From assembly GCA_964631275.1 (NCBI GenBank), contig CAZVWQ010000037.1, positions 1 to 11,075 of the forward strand: DNA of 11,075 nucleotides, given 5' to 3'. Positions 1-6,535 of this stretch are shown one piece after another (within the stretch, counting starts at the first letter, position 1; every line of letters begins with the position of its first letter). The notes below the pieces were generated by a model. That model saw only the letters and a program-made list of their open reading frames with translations, had not been told where the DNA came from and did no database searches. This DNA is from CAZVWQ01 sp964631275 (lineage in GTDB: Bacteria > Patescibacteriota > JACMRA01). A program made the translations under genes and the position numbers.

Positions 1-174
1 ATTAAGGGTCAAAGCACCTCCTCCACCAGGAAAACTAAGAGTTGGAGTAGCAGTGTTAACTACAGGATTTGCAAAAACTGGTATTGACCAGAATTGAAAA
101 CTTAAACTCATGGTTATTACTAAAGTAATAACAAGTAAATATTTATTTTTAATGAAATTTTTAATTTTAGACAT
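1..174 (-). CDS. Secreted protein with N-terminal signal peptide (5' part only)
   Basis: Reading leftward from the ATG at 174, an open frame of 58 codons runs unbroken to the window edge, so only the N terminus is visible. It starts MSKIKNFIKNKY, a lysine-rich n-region, followed by a hydrophobic stretch at about residues 13-33 (LLVITLVITMSL...) and a plausible signal peptidase I site after VFA (residues 33-35, then NP). The exported part begins with Thr/Pro/Val residues and a run of four glycines at residues 50-53. This makes it a Sec-exported or surface protein. The mature domain lies outside the window, so no function can be given. It is transcribed in the same direction as lgt but separated from it by 332 bases that include a dispersed repeat, so co-transcription is unlikely. 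Confidence 0.72.
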   Translation of the reverse strand, partial: MSKIKNFIKNKYLLVITLVITMSLSFQFWSIPVFANPVVNTATPTLSFPGGGGALTLN

Positions 175-231
175 ATTTTTGTTTTTGCGTTGTGTTTTAT
201 AAATCTAAACTATTTTTAAATCAAAAGTTCT

Positions 232-346
232 ATCTAATACCAATTTGCTATAAAACTATTCCAAAAAATTCAAAGAAAAGTTTAGCTTTTTAAGCTAAAA
301 CCGTCTCATATTATAGTAAATGATTTATGTCGAAATGGTATAAAAT
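232..346 (-). repeat. Dispersed repeat family C, copy 1
   Basis: The reverse complement of this stretch matches 8695-8809 at roughly 90 percent over about 110 bases by eye, including the shared core ATATGAGACGGTTTTA and the segment GGAATAGTTTTATAG. The two ends form an imperfect inverted repeat (ATACCAATTTGC at one end, ATACCATTTCG read inward from the other). The centre holds a hairpin, TTTAGCTT / AAGCTAAA, near 290-300. No ORF runs through it. It is probably a small non-autonomous mobile element or a conserved intergenic RNA/DNA element; mobility is an inference. Confidence 0.85.
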
Positions 347-506
347 AGAATTAAGGAATCTAAAATGATTTTATAGTTTAAATTTTGCTGCACTTAAAAA
401 AATTGTAATTTAAAAATTTGTTTTAAGCAAATAAATCAGGAATTCTTATTATATAACCCTATTTTTAAACCGTGCAAAATAGTTTGTTTTTTTGTTTCTA
501 AACCTT
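347..506. other. Intergenic remainder of the 175-506 gap, no recognised feature
   Basis: This is AT-rich sequence between repeat C copy 1 and the 3' end of lgt. I see no ORF of useful length, no tRNA and no clear terminator. A loose inverted pair (TTTTGCT near 384 and AGCAAA near 427) could form a long, weak stem, but there is nothing to support a function. Confidence 0.5.
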
Positions 507-1571
507 TTAAAAAATATTAAACTCTGACATATTTTTTTTGAAATATACGACTCTACGCCTTTTAGCAATAATATAAAAACCAAAAATAAGTAGTGCAATA
601 GCAGCCAATTGACTAGCTAATAAATACTGAATTTCGCCAAAATAGCCTAAAGGAATATACAAAAAACTAGGTAAGTTGATCTTTAGCGAGTCTAGTCTAA
701 AAAATTCAGTAAAGGTTCTTATTAATCCGTACCCAATAGCGTAAAAAGCAAAGACTATTCCAGATCTTTTTTCGGTGAGTTTTTCATAATAAAATAAAAG
801 TAAAATTAATAAAATATAGTTAGGAATTATTTCGTATAAAAAAGTTGGATGGAAATATTTAGCGGTTGAATCAAAATAATAATTAGCACTTTCAGGAACA
901 TACATTTTCCAAAAAACTGCAGTCTCAGGTCCATAGCTCTCATAATTAAAAAAGTTTCCCCATCTACCAATTATTTGACCTAATAGTAAACCAGGAGAAA
1001 TAAAATCTAAGAATTCGAAAAAATTAAATCTATAGCGATTACAATAAATCCATATATATCCTAAACCTAAAGCAAACATTCCAAAAAAAGCCATGCCTCC
1101 AGTAAAAATTGTAGTAATTACAGTACTTGGGTCGTTGATAAAAAAATCCCACTTAAAAATTACAAAAAATAACCTAGCTCCAATAATTCCAAAAATAATT
1201 AATCCTATTAAAAGTCTGTCAATAATCGTACCAGCAATAAAATTAAGTTTAGATAAGTGTAAGGTTAAAAAATAACCAGCCAAAACTCCTAATAAAATAG
1301 ATATAGCATAAAATCTAATGCTAATTGTTCCAATTGGATTAATAGTATCCCATCCTAAAGATTCAGTTATGGATTTTAAACCTAGTGCTTCATAGTTAAT
1401 TACAACTTGGTTAAAAAGGTCGATTTTTTGGTTCATTTTCCATTGACCAGAAAAAACTAAACTAATAGGATAATAAGTCAAAGCCGTAAAAATAACTCCA
1501 AAAATCATAAAGGCCATAGCCAGTTTTCTAGGCGTCCAAAAGACTTGTTTTTGTCCGTATTGATTATGCAT
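507..1571 (-). CDS. lgt: Prolipoprotein diacylglyceryl transferase (Lgt)
   Basis: Lgt moves the diacylglyceryl group of phosphatidylglycerol onto the lipobox cysteine of prolipoproteins, the first step of lipoprotein maturation, in the cytoplasmic membrane. The 354-residue product is a multi-pass membrane protein and carries the family signature GRWGNFFNYESYG at residues 202-214; Arg203, Asn206 and Glu211 match the essential Arg/Asn/Glu of E. coli Lgt. HPTFLYE (241-247) and the R-x-x-x-E-F-F-R block (285-292) also fit. Two things are odd. The protein has about 80 extra N-terminal residues, including an additional hydrophobic segment at about 16-40, before the usual Lgt start. The normally invariant HGG loop (GGMSFHGG in E. 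coli) reads GGMAFFGM at 158-165, so the important histidine is a phenylalanine. The assignment is firm; full activity is less certain. The start ATG at 1571 is the only in-frame choice that keeps the extra segment. Confidence 0.93.
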   Translation of the reverse strand: MHNQYGQKQVFWTPRKLAMAFMIFGVIFTALTYYPISLVFSGQWKMNQKIDLFNQVVINYEALGLKSITESLGWDTINPIGTISIRFYAISILLGVLAGYFLTLHLSKLNFIAGTIIDRLLIGLIIFGIIGARLFFVIFKWDFFINDPSTVITTIFTGGMAFFGMFALGLGYIWIYCNRYRFNFFEFLDFISPGLLLGQIIGRWGNFFNYESYGPETAVFWKMYVPESANYYFDSTAKYFHPTFLYEIIPNYILLILLLFYYEKLTEKRSGIVFAFYAIGYGLIRTFTEFFRLDSLKINLPSFLYIPLGYFGEIQYLLASQLAAIALLIFGFYIIAKRRRVVYFKKNMSEFNIF

Positions 1572-1673
1572 TTTTAAAAATTTATTAAAGAATTAAATAA
1601 GTTTCTATTTTTGTAAACATAGGAGTAAAATCAACCTCTAGACAAATAATAAAAATTAACTTAAAAAAAGAAT

Positions 1674-2099
1674 ATGAGAAATAAAAGACTCAAAAAAATT
1701 CTGGCGATTTTAGCTATTGCTACTGGAACTGTAGTTTTTGGTGGATTTTTAGCTTTTTTGTTTAGTGATTCTAGAGTTTCTAGCCAAGACGAGATAGTCG
1801 AAGAAGAATCTTTTAGTGATTCTAGCTCTTTGCTTAGCTCAAGTCAATCTTTATTTAGTGAATCTAGTAATTTAGAGAGTAGTCTTTCTAGCGGTAGGCA
1901 AATTTCTAACAGCTCTTCTGTTTCTAATTATAGGTCTACTATTTCTGGTGAAGCTGATAGTTCTGAATTTAGCACTATTAACTCCTCTATTAAGACTTCT
2001 TCTTCAGTTAGCTCATCTTTTCAAGATCCAAAAACAGAAAAAGATGGGGTGTTTAATCGAGGTGAATTTGATGACTTTGGAGAAAGCACAGATATCTAA
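1674..2099 (+). CDS. Serine-rich, membrane-anchored protein of unknown function
   Basis: The 141-residue product opens with a basic segment (MRNKRLKK), followed by one hydrophobic helix at about 9-30 (ILAILAIATGTVVFGGFLAFLF). This suits an uncleaved signal anchor with the rest outside the cell. From about residue 31 on the sequence is low complexity: roughly 39 of the remaining 110 residues are serine, in runs of two or three separated by Glu, Leu, Asn and Thr. It ends in an acidic tail (GEFDDFGESTDI). There is no lipobox cysteine, so it is not an Lgt substrate of the usual kind. Serine codons mix TCN and AGY, so the run is not a simple DNA repeat. It is divergent from lgt with 102 bases between starts. 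The role is unknown; a surface stalk, linker or glycosylated spacer would fit the composition. It could also be the remnant of a longer surface protein. Confidence 0.7.
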   Translation: MRNKRLKKILAILAIATGTVVFGGFLAFLFSDSRVSSQDEIVEEESFSDSSSLLSSSQSLFSESSNLESSLSSGRQISNSSSVSNYRSTISGEADSSEFSTINSSIKTSSSVSSSFQDPKTEKDGVFNRGEFDDFGESTDI

Positions 2100-2195
2100 A
2101 AAAAGCTTAATCTGACTAGGTTTAATTTATTTTTACAAAATCTATTTAAAAACCATCTTAGTTGTAAATTTTCAGTCCTGTTTACATTTTTTACA

Positions 2196-2295
2196 TCTTA
2201 TACTTTGGACTAATCGTTACGTTAATTACCCATTAAGAATTTATCTTAAATAAAGAATTTGTTTACTTATAATGAGCTAAATTTAGGATAATAGT
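2196..2295 (-). repeat. Dispersed repeat family D, copy 1
   Basis: The reverse complement aligns with 6291-6392 over about 100 bases. The most conserved block is TAAATTCTTAAYGG, a short imperfect palindrome, then TAAYGATTAGYCCAA. Weaker but collinear similarity extends through ATTTARCTC and TATTAYCC at the far side. It lies between the serine-rich gene and engB, pointing away from engB, so it is not simply the leader of the following gene. Confidence 0.75.
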
Positions 2296-2372
2296 AAGCC
2301 TATTAAATAAAAGATATTTTCAGATATTATAAATTTTAATTAACAAAATCAAAATCTGCTAATTTCAAAATT

Positions 2373-2969
2373 ATGTCTATTCATGCTAATTTTTTAACTA
2401 GTAGTCCAGATGCAAAAGGTGTAAATCAAAATAATTTTCCAGAAATCGCTTTTATTGGAAGGTCTAATGTTGGTAAATCTAGCTTATTAAACTATTTAAC
2501 TAAAAATAATAATTTAGCTAAAATTTCTTCTAAACCTGGGAAAACTAGGCTAATGAATTTTTTTGAAATTAACTTAGATAATTTTAAGCTATATTTTGTT
2601 GACTTACCTGGCTATGGCTACGCCAAAAGATCAAAGACTGAAAGACTTGGCTGGGAAGAAAATCTTCAACAGTACTTAAAGAACTCAAAAAATTTAGGAT
2701 TAGTTATGGTTTTAATTGATATTAATATTCCCCCTCAAAGAATTGATCAAGAGTTTTTACACAGCCTAAGTGAGACGCAAACACCTTTTTGGATAATTTT
2801 TAGTAAGGCTGATAAGTCAAAAAAACAAGAAATTCAGAAAAATCAAGCTATTTGGCAAAAATATTTCAAAAAAAATTGGGAAATTGAGCCAGTTACCTTT
2901 TTGGTTTCCAGTCTAAAGAATCAAGGTAGAGAGGAAATTTTAGATTCTTTAAGATCTCTAATAAGATAA
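2373..2969 (+). CDS. engB: Ribosome biogenesis GTPase EngB/YsxC
   Basis: This is a TRAFAC-class GTPase that in other bacteria acts in late assembly of the large ribosomal subunit. The 198-residue length is normal for the family. The motifs are in order: G1 P-loop GRSNVGKS at 29-36, a G2 Thr within KPGKTR (54-59), G3 DLPG at 77-80 followed by the family-typical YGYAK, G4 SKAD at 144-147 and a G5-like VSS at 178-180. The ATG at 2373 gives the usual short N terminus (IHANFLTS...); there is no Shine-Dalgarno box in front of it. It stands alone on the plus strand, preceded by repeat D and followed by a convergent small ORF that overlaps its last 12 bases. A house-keeping role beside the ribosomal cluster downstream makes sense, although they are not one operon. 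Confidence 0.95.
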   Translation: MSIHANFLTSSPDAKGVNQNNFPEIAFIGRSNVGKSSLLNYLTKNNNLAKISSKPGKTRLMNFFEINLDNFKLYFVDLPGYGYAKRSKTERLGWEENLQQYLKNSKNLGLVMVLIDINIPPQRIDQEFLHSLSETQTPFWIIFSKADKSKKQEIQKNQAIWQKYFKKNWEIEPVTFLVSSLKNQGREEILDSLRSLIR

Positions 2970-3125
2970 AATTTGGTTAAAAGTTTGTTTAATTTGTTTT
3001 ATTTCAGACTTTTTTAGAGGCTTACCTAATTTATAAGCTAATTCGAACTTAGTTATAATTTCTTTGATTGTTTCTAGGTTTTTTGATTTATTAACTTTTC
3101 TAGGTTTTTTGATTTTTTTAGTCAT
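2958..3125 (-). CDS. Small basic protein, 55 residues, hypothetical
   Basis: An ATG at 3125 on the minus strand opens a 55-codon frame ending in TAG at 2958, overlapping the 3' end of engB by 12 bases tail to tail. The product starts MTKKIKKPRKVNKSKNLE and then has a predicted helical half (ETIKEIITKFELAYKLGK, residues 18-35, and KSEIKQIKQTFNQIL, 39-53). It is rich in lysine, with no cysteine and no membrane segment. The amphipathic helices and the basic N terminus look more protein-like than random AT-rich frames. A nucleic-acid or ribosome-associated role is conceivable but not shown. It uses TAG, unlike the TAA of its neighbours, which slightly lowers confidence. Confidence 0.5.
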   Translation of the reverse strand: MTKKIKKPRKVNKSKNLETIKEIITKFELAYKLGKPLKKSEIKQIKQTFNQILSY

Positions 3126-3152
3126 AAAAGTATGTTTAGATTTATATAGTTA

Positions 3153-3275
3153 TTATAACCCTAACACAAAACAATTTTAGTTTTTTTAGAATTTAAGCTT
3201 TTAGTTTAAGTTAAGTTGAAACAAATATCAAAAAGAAACATTCGAAAATTCAAAAAATCCTGATTTGGGTATAAT
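3153..3275 (+). repeat. Dispersed repeat family A, diverged copy 3
   Basis: It matches the family A copies at 9937-10069 and (reverse complement) 6150-6282 through the blocks TTTTTTTAGAATTTAAGCTT and AAGTTGAAACAAA. It is shorter by about ten bases near the right end and has several substitutions, so it is an older copy. The right end reads GATTTGGGTATAATA, matching the conserved GGGTATA terminus. Confidence 0.85.
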
Positions 3276-3311
3276 AATTTGTTATAAGAATAGTACAATA
3301 CTGTGACATTA

Positions 3312-3430
3312 TTTTATACTCAATCCAGTTTCAAAATTTACATTTTTAAATCTTAAAATCATAAATAAATTCAAAATTCAATCAAAATTAGGCTTAACTC
3401 CAAATTTGACTATATGGATGTGGTTATATT
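3312..3430 (+). repeat. Dispersed repeat family B, copy 1
   Basis: The first 50 bases (about 3309-3358) match 8569-8618 with a single mismatch, starting at the terminus TTTTATACTCA. The right half is only loosely similar (AAATTTGACTATA against AAATTTGGTTATA), so the right boundary is approximate. It lies only about 35 bases from family A copy 3. Between 3431 and the next gene at 3604 I see no further feature beyond an AT-rich leader. Confidence 0.8.
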
Positions 3431-3603
3431 TCACGATTTTCGCATTTAGCTAATTTAGGTAACAAAATATAGGTTAAAATTTGTTTAAAAATAAATAAAA
3501 TCTTCAGTTTTACGGAAGTTTTTGGGAAAAATACTATTTGCAAGCTAAATTGGTTTAATTATGTTTGACTAAAAGAAGCTTTTTAAGCAGAAATTTACTT
3601 GAT

Positions 3604-6003
3604 ATGTCAGCTAAATTAATAATCGTTCCAGCAGCCAAAGGCGACAGTCAGTTTGCATTTTACAAAAATCTTAAAAATAAACTTAAAGAATATAGTTTTG
3701 ATGTTTATTTAATTCATATCAAAGAAGATTTTGCTTTATATCCTGCTTGGGAGTTAGAATTAAGTAATTTAAAAGATAAATTTGGCTCCGAAACCTATTT
3801 AATCGCACATTCTTCTGGAGGGCTAGCCAGTCTTAGATTTTTATCTGAAAATAATCTAAAGCTAAAAGGTTTAAATTTGGTAGCTACTGGCTGGAATGAG
3901 CAAAAAATAAAAGTTAATAATTCTGAGGAGATAATTAAGCAAGCTCAAAGTTTTAAGTTAACTGATGGAAATTTAGCAATCGATTTTCAAAAAATAAATA
4001 AAAATACTGAATTTATTAATTTACACTATTCTGTAGATGATGATACTGTAGAGTTTGCTGAGTGGAAAGAATTTCGACAGTTTTTGCCTAAATCTAGTTT
4101 GATAAAATACTTAAATAAAGGTCATTTTAGAGATTCTTTAGTTCCAGAATTAGCTGAATTTATAATCAATCAAGAAAAAAATAGTTGGACTGAGATTGGT
4201 AACAAAAAATATAGAATTAAGATGATCGAAGACCAGGATTTACCATTAATATTGCCCGATGTTGATGATTATCAGCCGAGTATAGATGGTAGGTCACCCT
4301 TAGCCAAAAGTAACTGGATAGAAATTAAAGACTTGCAAGGTAGAGTAATTGGGAGGCATGAGTCTGACACGATGCCAAATTGGGCTGGAAGTAGTTGGTA
4401 TTATCTGCGATATTGCGATCCTCAAAGTTTTATTAATTTTGCATCAAAAAAAAGTTTGGGTTATTGGTTACCAGTGGATTATTATTTTGGAGGTAACGAA
4501 CATACAACCTTACATTTATTGTATTCTCGTTTTTGGCATCGGTTTCTTTATGACCAAGGTTATGTGCCTACCTCAGAGCCTTATAACAAAAGAATTAATG
4601 GAGGCATACTACTTGGACCTGATGGTCAAAAAATGAGTAAATCTAAAGGAAATGTAATTAATCCAAAACAAGTTTTAGAAACCATGGGAGCTGATGCCCT
4701 CAGGTTATATATTGCTTTTATTGGGCCCTACGAAGCTACAGTTGTCTGGCAAGAAGGGGGACTCAAGGCTTGTAAAAAGTTAGTCGATAATATTTTTAGG
4801 CTTAGTGAAAAAGTTTCTCAGATTAACTTAGATATTTACAAAACAAAACAAACTAAATATTTGATTTTTGATTTTGATGGAGTTATTGGAGATACCGCTC
4901 TAGCTGCTAGATTAGTAATCCAAAAAACATTTAACTTATCTCCACAAAAAGCTGAAGAATTTCAACAAGGATATTTTGATAAACCCAGACACTCAAAAAA
5001 AAATACCTCAGAAGATATAAATAAATTTACTATTCACCACAATGAATTTACTAATTTTTTTAAAAACCATATAAATCAAAAAACCATTAACCTCTTTACT
5101 GGATTTATTTCTGAAATCGAAAGATTAGAAAATGTAAAATTAGCTATTGTTAGTAGTGGAAGTAAAGAATATATTTTACCAATGCTAGAGAACTGCACCT
5201 TAAAATTCGACTATATTTACGATTTTCAGGATTCTATGAGTAAAGAAGAAAAGGTAGAAATGGTTTGCAAAAACTGGGGGGTTAGCAACCAAGAGATTTA
5301 TTATTTTACCGATACTAAATCAGACGTTTTGGAATTAGAAGAGTTTATGGATAAAAGCAAGATTATTGGCTGCAGCTGGGGCTACCAAGGTTACGAAAAG
5401 CTCCAAGAGGTTTTACCTGAGTCACAAATCTTAAAAAAATTTAGCGATCTTCAAAGTTTTGCAGATGGTAGGTTTGTTTTATTTTCGGAGTTTGATAAAG
5501 AATTGTCTAAACAAGGAAAAGTAGATTCATCTACGCTAAGCAATTATCATAAATTTGTAAAAAATATAACTGACCAGATTAGTGACTTAAGAAACAATGT
5601 GGCAGTAGCTGAGATTATGACTTTTGTTAATTATCTCAAAGATTTAGAGACGATACCAGCTTCTGTTTGGGTTAATTTTCTTAAAGTTTTAGCTCCTTTT
5701 GCTCCTTTTACTGCTGAAGAGCTATGGTATAAATTTTTTGAGTTTGATTCTAAAGACAGTAGTAAGAGTATTCATTCTAGTTATTGGCCAAGATTTTCTA
5801 CTGAGTTATGCATTGACGAGGAAGTAACAATAGCTATCCAGATTAATGGTAAAATTAGAGGTGAAATTAAGATGCCAAAAGATTCTAATGAGCAGGAAGT
5901 TTTAGAAAAAGCAAAAGCAAAAGTTTCTAATTGGTTACAAAATAAACAAATTATATTCACAAAAATAATTCCAAATAAAATTGTAACTTTAGCAATAAAA
6001 TAA
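3604..6003 (+). CDS. leuS: Chimeric leucyl-tRNA synthetase C-terminal half with N-terminal RBBP9-like hydrolase and inserted HAD domain
   Basis: Counting from the ATG at 3604 (799 residues), four blocks are visible. Residues 2-191 form an RBBP9/YdeN-type alpha/beta hydrolase: nucleophile in AHSSGG (Ser70), an Asp cluster at 145-147 and His174 in KGHF. Residues ~200-405 are leucyl-tRNA synthetase sequence downstream of the editing domain: EDLPLILP-like strand, SDTMPNWAGSSWYYLRY, YWLPVDYYFGGNEHTTLHLL and KMSKS at 343-347. Residues ~417-619 are a HAD phosphatase-like insertion: DFDGV (Asp423, Asp425), SSGS at 517-520 and TDTKSD (Asp570, Asp574). Residues ~622-732 are the anticodon-binding helices and ~737-799 the C-terminal VTIAIQINGKIRGE domain. 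The HIGH motif, CP1 editing domain and first Rossmann half are missing, so alone it cannot be a complete synthetase; a partner encoded elsewhere is inferred. An in-frame TTG at 3565 would add 13 residues, but the hydrolase fold naturally begins at MSAKLIIVPA, so ATG 3604 is preferred. No frameshift interrupts any junction. Confidence 0.88.
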   Translation: MSAKLIIVPAAKGDSQFAFYKNLKNKLKEYSFDVYLIHIKEDFALYPAWELELSNLKDKFGSETYLIAHSSGGLASLRFLSENNLKLKGLNLVATGWNEQKIKVNNSEEIIKQAQSFKLTDGNLAIDFQKINKNTEFINLHYSVDDDTVEFAEWKEFRQFLPKSSLIKYLNKGHFRDSLVPELAEFIINQEKNSWTEIGNKKYRIKMIEDQDLPLILPDVDDYQPSIDGRSPLAKSNWIEIKDLQGRVIGRHESDTMPNWAGSSWYYLRYCDPQSFINFASKKSLGYWLPVDYYFGGNEHTTLHLLYSRFWHRFLYDQGYVPTSEPYNKRINGGILLGPDGQKMSKSKGNVINPKQVLETMGADALRLYIAFIGPYEATVVWQEGGLKACKKLVDNIFRLSEKVSQINLDIYKTKQTKYLIFDFDGVIGDTALAARLVIQKTFNLSPQKAEEFQQGYFDKPRHSKKNTSEDINKFTIHHNEFTNFFKNHINQKTINLFTGFISEIERLENVKLAIVSSGSKEYILPMLENCTLKFDYIYDFQDSMSKEEKVEMVCKNWGVSNQEIYYFTDTKSDVLELEEFMDKSKIIGCSWGYQGYEKLQEVLPESQILKKFSDLQSFADGRFVLFSEFDKELSKQGKVDSSTLSNYHKFVKNITDQISDLRNNVAVAEIMTFVNYLKDLETIPASVWVNFLKVLAPFAPFTAEELWYKFFEFDSKDSSKSIHSSYWPRFSTELCIDEEVTIAIQINGKIRGEIKMPKDSNEQEVLEKAKAKVSNWLQNKQIIFTKIIPNKIVTLAIK

Positions 6004-6149
6004 AACTTGCTACACAATTTTTTGCAAAATTAAAAAAATACTAATTGCAGATTTCTACACTCAAATATTATACAGTATTTGCCAGAAAACTAGGTATATA
6101 AGTCATTTTTTTTAGTTTAAAGTAAAAAATAGAAATTGTTTATAGGTAA

Positions 6150-6282
6150 TTTTATACCCAAATCAACCCAAACCAGGACTTTTTGAATTTTAAATGTTTC
6201 TTTTTAATGTTTGTTTCAACTTAGCTGAAACTAAAAGCTTAAATTCCAAAAAAACTGAAATTTGCTTTGTAGTGAGTATAAA
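6150..6282 (-). repeat. Dispersed repeat family A, copy 2
   Basis: This 133-base element is nearly identical, in reverse orientation, to 9937-10069; by eye I count only a few differences. Its ends are TTTTATACCCA on the left and TGAGTATAAA on the right, an inverted terminal pair of about ten bases. Inside is a hairpin made of GTTTCA and TGAAAC. It sits in the gap after the synthetase gene and directly before repeat D copy 2. I see no clear target-site duplication. The 146 bases between the synthetase stop and this copy hold only a weak AT hairpin (AATTTT/AAAATT near 6017-6032), not a convincing terminator. Confidence 0.93.
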
Positions 6283-6290
6283 TAAGAAAT

Positions 6291-6392
6291 CTAATATTAC
6301 CCCAGATTTAACTCTTCATAAGGAAATAAATCTTTTATTTAAGGTAAATTCTTAACGGTAGTTACCGTAATGATTAGCCCAAAGGGTATAAG
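6291..6392 (+). repeat. Dispersed repeat family D, copy 2
   Basis: It aligns with the reverse complement of 2196-2295 for about 100 bases, and its core recurs at 11037-11075. The core holds the near-perfect palindrome ACGGTAGTTACCGT (about 6355-6368). It ends in GGGTATAAGA, echoing the GGGTATA ends of families A and B. It lies just eight bases from repeat A copy 2 and about 60 bases upstream of the promoter of the ribosomal cluster. Confidence 0.8.
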
Positions 6393-6450
6393 ACTAATGA
6401 ATCTAGGCATTACGAATCTTTTTAGGCTAAAGTTTATTTTTTTGTCTTTC

Positions 6451-6480
6451 TTGACAAAGATCGCAGATTCACATTAAGAT
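6451..6480 (+). promoter_or_regulatory. Sigma-70-type promoter of the bL12-uS2-bL33-bL35-bL20 cluster
   Basis: A perfect -35 box TTGACA lies at 6451-6456. With an 18-base spacer it is followed by TAAGAT at 6475-6480, matching four of six positions of TATAAT. Transcription would start about 45-50 bases before the rplL ATG. The -35 box is embedded in an inverted repeat, TTTGTC (6441-6446) and GACAAA (6453-6458), which could be an operator. A similar arrangement exists in front of bL31. Confidence 0.6.
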
Positions 6481-6535
6481 TAAAGGACTTGCAATTATTA
6501 AGTCGCAAAACCGCTTATCTAAATAAATTAATGCT

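Noticed and set aside
4349..4636. Plus-strand frame of 95 codons
   Set aside because: It is a different frame within the LeuRS catalytic segment, whose main frame has clear motifs.
3604..6003. Intein or group I intron explaining the inserts in the synthetase
   Set aside because: The inserts match enzyme folds (alpha/beta hydrolase, HAD) and show no splicing-block residues (Cys/Ser start, His-Asn end) or intron RNA core, and the frame stays open throughout.
5781..6017. Minus-strand open frame of 78 codons with hydrophobic residues
   Set aside because: It is antisense to the conserved C-terminal domain of the LeuRS part and has no family resemblance.
6017..6032. Rho-independent terminator after the synthetase gene (AATTTT/AAAATT)
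   Set aside because: The stem is all A-T and six pairs long, within what is expected in this composition, and it lacks a proper U tract directly after it.
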